64,000 nucleotides of DNA from NCBI GenBank assembly GCA_964244295.1, contig CAXTIG010000021.1:40383-104382 (forward strand), written 5' to 3'. The notes beneath the pieces are model-generated. The model was given only the letters and a program-made list of their open reading frames with translations, had not been told where the DNA came from and did not search any database. This stretch comes from JAJAZB01 sp964244295 (lineage in GTDB: Bacteria; Bacteroidota; Bacteroidia; Cytophagales; Spirosomataceae). Shown here piece after piece: positions 60,021-64,000 of this stretch. The translations under genes were made by a program, and so were the position numbers. Each line of letters opens with the position of its first letter. Position 1 is the first letter of the stretch.

Positions 60021-60761
60021 TCAAATCCACCCAAACCGCTGCACCAACCGCTCCTTCTGGTTGCGGGCCACGGGGATGCTCGTGCCGTCGGTCATGACCA
60101 GGTAGGTGCCTTCGCCCCGGACGTACCGCTGGAGGTGGTCGAGGTTGACGAGGTACTGCCGGTGAACGCGGAGGAAATTGCGGGTTTCGAGCACCTCCTG
60201 CACTTCGCGCAGGGTGCGGGTGAGCAGAAACTGGCGACCCTGCGTGGCTACTACGCGCGTGTAGTTGCTGTCGGCTTCGCAGTACACCACCTCGGCGATG
60301 GGTAGAAACATCACCCCGTTTTGGTAGGGCACCGCGATTTTGTCGGCCAGTTGCCCGGTTTGCAACTGGGTGCGCAGGCTTTCGACCTGCCGCCCGTCCA
60401 CGCCCGGACGCCGCTCGGCTTTGCGCACGGCCTCGCGCAGGTCGGCGGAATCGATGGGTTTCAACAGGTAATCAAGGGCGCTGAAGCGGAAGGCTTTCAC
60501 GGCAAACTCGTTGTAGGCCGTCACGAACACGAGGTGGAAGGACACGTCGCCCAGTTGTTCGAGGAGTTGAAAGCCGTTCAGGCGCGGCATTTCGATGTCG
60601 AGAAACAGCAGGTCGGGTTGCAGCACCTGCACCAACCGCAGGCCCTCTTCGCTGCTCGACGTTTGCCCCACCACCTGCACCTGGGGGCAATGCGTCGCCA
60701 GTTCGCGGGCCAGCAGCCGCACGCAATCGGGTTCGTCGTCGATGAGGATGGCTTTGAGCAT
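60021..60761 (-). CDS. LytTR-family response regulator
   Basis: 246 residues. The receiver domain has DDE at 9-11 and the phospho-acceptor Asp in LFLDIEMP (about 54), with Thr/Ala in VFVTAYN and Lys in LLKPI. The C-terminal LytTR DNA-binding domain (about 140-246) shows VVYCEADSNYTRVV and FLRVHRQYLVNL. It is the usual partner of LytS-type kinases; two kinase genes lie upstream on the same strand. It probably regulates an envelope or stress response. Confidence 0.95.
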   Translation of the reverse strand: MLKAILIDDEPDCVRLLARELATHCPQVQVVGQTSSSEEGLRLVQVLQPDLLFLDIEMPRLNGFQLLEQLGDVSFHLVFVTAYNEFAVKAFRFSALDYLLKPIDSADLREAVRKAERRPGVDGRQVESLRTQLQTGQLADKIAVPYQNGVMFLPIAEVVYCEADSNYTRVVATQGRQFLLTRTLREVQEVLETRNFLRVHRQYLVNLDHLQRYVRGEGTYLVMTDGTSIPVARNQKERLVQRFGWI

Positions 60762-60771
60762 TGTTTATTGA

Positions 60772-60852
60772 GTGATTGGGTGAGGGAGTGATTGAATGAT
60801 AGAAATGCAGTCTGTCTTTCCTTCTCACGCAATCACTCCCTCACCCAATCAC
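60772..60852. repeat. Inverted repeat between the second kinase gene and the LytTR gene
   Basis: Perfect 23-base arms (60772-60794, 60830-60852), with the unit GTGATTGGGTGAGGGAGTG also related to the arm of 1660-1747. It lies in a same-strand spacer. Confidence 0.75.
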
Positions 60853-60855
60853 GCG

Positions 60856-62673
60856 TTAAATCGGTATTTCCAGCACCACCTCCGTCCCGGCCGGGTGGCC
60901 GTCGGCACCGACGAGGTCGTGGATTTGCACGCGGGTGTGGGTTTGGTACAACTGGTTGATGAGCGCAATCCGCTCGCCGGTGACTTTCAGCCCGAACGAC
61001 TTTTTCGGCGTGGCCGACTTGCTTTTCAGTTCGGCGGCTTGGGCCCGCCCCACGCCGTCGTCGGCGACGGTGACGCGCAGGCGGTCGGGTTCGGGCAGTT
61101 CCAAGCTTATGCTCACCGTGCCGCCTTCGGCTTTGTGCATCAGGCCGTGCCAGATGGCGTTTTCGACGTAGGGCTGAATGAGCAGCGGCGGAATTTCGGT
61201 GAAATCCGCGTCCACTTCCGGGGCGACGAGCACCTCGAAGCGCAGTTTATTCTTGAAGCGCATCGCCTCCATGTCCAGGTACAGGCGCAGGGCGTCCAAC
61301 TCGTTTTGCAGCGTCACGCGTTCGGAACGAGAGTTTTCCAGCACCAGCCGGATGAGCCGCGAGAATTTCGTGAGGTATTCGGACGCTTTTTCCGACTCGT
61401 TTTCGGTGGCGTAGAGCTTGATGGAATTGAGGCAGTTGAAAATAAAGTGCGGGTTCATTTGCGAGCGCAGCCCGGCCATTTCGGCCTCGGCAAGCTGCCG
61501 GACAAAATCCGACTGAAGCTGACTGATCCGTTGTTCTTCCAATTCGTGCGCTTTGGTCAGCACCTCGGCTTCCCGCTGCGCCAACGTTCGCGCCAGTTCG
61601 AGGCCATGCGTTTGTTGCAGTTGCCGGTTTGCTTCGAGTTGCCAAATCAGTTGTTGCTGGGTCCGAATCGTTTCGTCTTTGTTGATCTGAAAACGCCGAC
61701 CCAGGGCTAAGGAAAAGCAGAGTATCTCGAGCAGGGTAGTCACCGCTACGTAAAACAGCGGCATACGGGCTAACTGATCGGTCGTTGGGAGGCCGGTGTA
61801 TTTCAGGAAAGTCGCGGTCATGGCTGCGCTCAAGATTAAGCCAAAACCGATCAGCACGTAGCGCGTAAGTGGGTGCCTGATGCGGAGCATACCGATGATG
61901 AGAAACAGAAGGCCAGCGTAGGTCAGTACGTCAATTCCGATGGAGACGTAAGCCCAACCGCTGCGCTGGTGGTCCGGCAGTCCGGGCAACGGCCCAACCG
62001 AACGCGGCCCGACCGAACGCCAGATGAGCAACTCGGCCAGTAAAACCAGCACGGACAAGGTAAAGAACCGGACATAGTAACGCGTCCAGCGGTCTAAACG
62101 GGGTTGTTGCCGGGGCACTTCGAGCAGATGGCCTACAAAACGGATGTACGACACAATCATGACGTACTTCAGGAGCAGCATACAGGCCAGGAAAACCGGC
62201 TGAGCGGGTGGCGGTGGCTGGTCCGCCGGTGCGGCGCCATTCAACCCTACCCGGGTTGACTGCCACAGCCAGGTTGCGGTGACCAGCAAATAAAGGGCGT
62301 ACCACCCATACGGCGCATCCCGGTTGAGCAGGAATTGCGCGACCGTAAACAGGCCCATGAAGAGTACCGCCCCCACGACGGCACTAAAAAAGATCAGCAC
62401 CGGGGTGGTTGGTTGCGCCCGGTTAGGCACCTGAACCCGGTTCGGTATCGGCTGACCGGACGGCTGCTCACGGAGACGGCGTTGTGGCGTTTGGGGTTGA
62501 ATCTGGCGCGGCGCCCGGTACGTTCCTGACGGATTTACCGCCATCCGTCCGTCGGATTGCCGGGTAGCCGATGGCGAAGATTCACCGGGCAACGTGGGGG
62601 CCGTCTGCCCCCACGCCAGTGAACTCAACAGCCACGCGAAAAGCAACAACCGGTGGTATCGAAGCGCTTTCAT
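60856..62673 (-). CDS. LytS-type sensor histidine kinase 2
   Basis: 605 residues from the ATG at 62673, overlapping the preceding kinase stop (ATGA). A signal-like segment (1-22) and a Pro/Arg-rich stretch are followed by seven membrane helices (95-330), a coiled coil (345-410), and the His_kinase domain: MNPHFIFNCLNSIKLY with the phospho-acceptor His, ENAIWHGLMHKAEGG, and DDGVG of the ATPase. The block SRLIRLVLENSRSERVTLQN through PYVENAIWHGLMHKAEGG is nearly identical to the adjacent kinase. Product passes phosphate to the LytTR regulator. Confidence 0.92.
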   Translation of the reverse strand: MKALRYHRLLLFAWLLSSLAWGQTAPTLPGESSPSATRQSDGRMAVNPSGTYRAPRQIQPQTPQRRLREQPSGQPIPNRVQVPNRAQPTTPVLIFFSAVVGAVLFMGLFTVAQFLLNRDAPYGWYALYLLVTATWLWQSTRVGLNGAAPADQPPPPAQPVFLACMLLLKYVMIVSYIRFVGHLLEVPRQQPRLDRWTRYYVRFFTLSVLVLLAELLIWRSVGPRSVGPLPGLPDHQRSGWAYVSIGIDVLTYAGLLFLIIGMLRIRHPLTRYVLIGFGLILSAAMTATFLKYTGLPTTDQLARMPLFYVAVTTLLEILCFSLALGRRFQINKDETIRTQQQLIWQLEANRQLQQTHGLELARTLAQREAEVLTKAHELEEQRISQLQSDFVRQLAEAEMAGLRSQMNPHFIFNCLNSIKLYATENESEKASEYLTKFSRLIRLVLENSRSERVTLQNELDALRLYLDMEAMRFKNKLRFEVLVAPEVDADFTEIPPLLIQPYVENAIWHGLMHKAEGGTVSISLELPEPDRLRVTVADDGVGRAQAAELKSKSATPKKSFGLKVTGERIALINQLYQTHTRVQIHDLVGADGHPAGTEVVLEIPI

Positions 62674-63929
62674 ACGGGTATTTCTAAAAGTACGCGTGTA
62701 CCGCAAGCCTCCCCGAAACTATCAATCAGGTCATAAATCCGGGCTTGGGTCTGGACGCTGTACAGTTGGTTGATCATCCGAATCCGGTCGGCCGTTACCT
62801 TCATGCCGAACGACTTGTGCTTGCCCGCCGACTTGCTCTTCAACGCCGCCGCCCGATCCCGACCAATACCATCGTCCGTGATTTCGACGCGCAGCAGGTT
62901 CTCCGTCGGCTGGCTGACGTCCACCGTTACCGTGCCGCCTTCGGCCTTGTGCATCAGGCCGTGCCAGATGGCGTTTTCGACGTAAGGCTGAATCAGCAGC
63001 GGCGGGATTTCGGTAAAATCCGCGTCCACCTCCGGGGCGACGAGCACCTCGAAGCGCAGTTTATCCTTGAAGCGCATCGCCTCCATGTCCAGGTACAGCC
63101 GCAGGGCGTCGAGTTCGTTTTGCAGCGTTACGCGTTCGGAGCGGGAATTTTCCAGCACGAGCCGGATGAGCCGCGAGAATTTCGTAAGGTAGTCGGACGC
63201 TTTTCCCGACTCGTTCTCGGTGGCGTAGAGCTTGATGGAGTTGAGGCAGTTGAAGATGAAGTGCGGGTTCATCTGCGCCCGCAGGGCCGTCATTTCGGTT
63301 TCGGCCAGTTTTTGCTCAAATCCCAGTTTCATTTGGCGGAGGTGCTGGGCTTCCAACTGGCGGCTTTGCGCCTGTACTTCTTCGGTGCGTTCGGCAAGTT
63401 TTTCTTCAAGTTCGCGCGCGTAGCGTTCCTGCATCTGATTTTTTTCCACTTCCACGAGTCGGCTCCGGTACGCCAGCGCCAGCGCGAAACAGAACAAGTC
63501 AATCACCATGCCGAGCGCCATGAAGAAAGGCGGGTAATACACAAACGTTTCCTCGACGGGGGTCAATCCATAGAATCGGGGAGTAGCCGTAAGTGGGTAA
63601 AACGTAATGAGGTAGAGCGATAGGCCACCAGTTAGTAGATAAGGTTTCAGGGGCGAGCGGCTACGGGCCGTAACGACGATGAGTGACCCGCCAATGAGGG
63701 TATTCGGAAGATTGTGCAACTGATAATAAAGGTTGCTGTCAAACAACCAACCACCGAATGCCTGCGCAAAGGATAGTACCTGCTGACCCGCCAACACCAG
63801 CAGTAAGAAGCGGATGAAACGGGAGAACTTGGGGCGCTGAACAGGCAGATTTAAGATTTTAAGTAAGAAGAGCGCATAAAAAATACCGATGCTGTACGAC
63901 AATGACGGCAAATTTGGGTGATTCGACAA
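62670..63929 (-). CDS. LytS-type sensor histidine kinase 1
   Basis: 419 residues from a TTG at 63929; an in-frame TGA lies upstream and no ATG is available, so the exact start is uncertain. About six membrane helices come first (SIGIFYALFLLKILNL to LFCFALALAY), then a coiled coil (155-210), then His_kinase with MNPHFIFNCLNSIKLY, ENAIWHGLMHKAEGG and DDGIG. Unlike kinase 2 it has no extended periplasmic lead, and the membrane part begins abruptly, as if N-terminally shortened. It overlaps kinase 2 by 4 bases. The near-identity of the two kinase cores points to a recent duplication. Confidence 0.88.
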   Translation of the reverse strand: MSNHPNLPSLSYSIGIFYALFLLKILNLPVQRPKFSRFIRFLLLVLAGQQVLSFAQAFGGWLFDSNLYYQLHNLPNTLIGGSLIVVTARSRSPLKPYLLTGGLSLYLITFYPLTATPRFYGLTPVEETFVYYPPFFMALGMVIDLFCFALALAYRSRLVEVEKNQMQERYARELEEKLAERTEEVQAQSRQLEAQHLRQMKLGFEQKLAETEMTALRAQMNPHFIFNCLNSIKLYATENESGKASDYLTKFSRLIRLVLENSRSERVTLQNELDALRLYLDMEAMRFKDKLRFEVLVAPEVDADFTEIPPLLIQPYVENAIWHGLMHKAEGGTVTVDVSQPTENLLRVEITDDGIGRDRAAALKSKSAGKHKSFGMKVTADRIRMINQLYSVQTQARIYDLIDSFGEACGTRVLLEIPV

Positions 63930-64000
63930 CGAGTATGCATTAGGTATTATAGATGTTCAGGAAAAGGTTAGCAAAACGAGATTGCACAGGTTGAAGGCAA

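Noticed and set aside
1..64000. tRNA or rRNA genes
   Set aside because: No cloverleaf with a T-loop GGTTCGA(A/G)TCC and an acceptor end was found on visual reading of either strand; a covariance search was not possible.

Overview
The window looks like a high-GC member of the Bacteroidota, most likely order Cytophagales and close to the Spirosoma/Rudanella/Larkinella group. This is inferred from gene content: TamB-like and beta-barrel proteins, an ECF sigma with a membrane partner, LytTR/LytS two-component genes, the rpsF-rpsR-rplI trio, a ccmBCDEF operon and a Pnkp/Hen1 RNA-repair pair. It also fits the -7 motif TAnnTTTG in front of several genes. A 100-base run of N at 33826-33925 shows this is a draft assembly.
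Layout. 1-11 kb: envelope and secreted proteins (TamB-like, Ig-like, secreted chorismate mutase, beta-barrel), an MFS transporter, DUF2911 and LamG-like secreted proteins, and a membrane-anchored HTH regulator. 10-15 kb: a minus-strand cluster of ECF sigma, a membrane/beta-barrel partner, a lipoprotein-repeat protein, a Rieske lipoprotein, an NmrA-like reductase and DUF423. 15-20 kb: housekeeping (YggS, S6-S18-L9, galactokinase). 20-28 kb: a B12-type radical SAM protein, a Fic protein with an operator-like palindrome, an oxidoreductase, a DUF5615/DUF433 pair and feoAB. 28-34 kb: cytochrome c maturation (ccmB, C, D, E, F), with a CXXXY-type CcmE and a two-gene AT-rich cassette inserted between ccmE and ccmF. 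34-42.5 kb: a CorC-like protein, pnkp and hen1, and an M14 peptidase. 42.7-47 kb: a restriction-modification locus whose nuclease and methyltransferase are fused, with a specificity gene split at a G12 tract, followed by a VapBC-like pair whose toxin has an in-frame stop. 47-51.5 kb: an aldo/keto reductase, an AraC regulator, a MITE-like element and three Uma2-family genes, one with an in-frame stop. 51.8-54.7 kb: a 974-residue protein joining a wall amidase, a papain-like protease and an alpha/beta-hydrolase. 54.8-60 kb: yidD, lgt, aroB, an Arg/Asp-rich lipoprotein and two beta-barrels. 60-64 kb: two LytS-type kinases and a LytTR regulator.
Themes. (1) Genome defence and damage repair cluster at 35.7-51.5 kb: RNA repair, phase-variable R-M, toxin-antitoxin remnants and Uma2 genes. 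(2) Many gene borders hold long, often perfect inverted repeats of unrelated sequence, several built from 7-8 base tandem units. Three repeat insertions sit inside reading frames without breaking them, one in the tamB-like gene and two in ccmF. (3) The strongest candidate systems are the homopolymer-switched R-M locus and the triple-hydrolase fusion. No tRNA, rRNA or CRISPR array was recognised.
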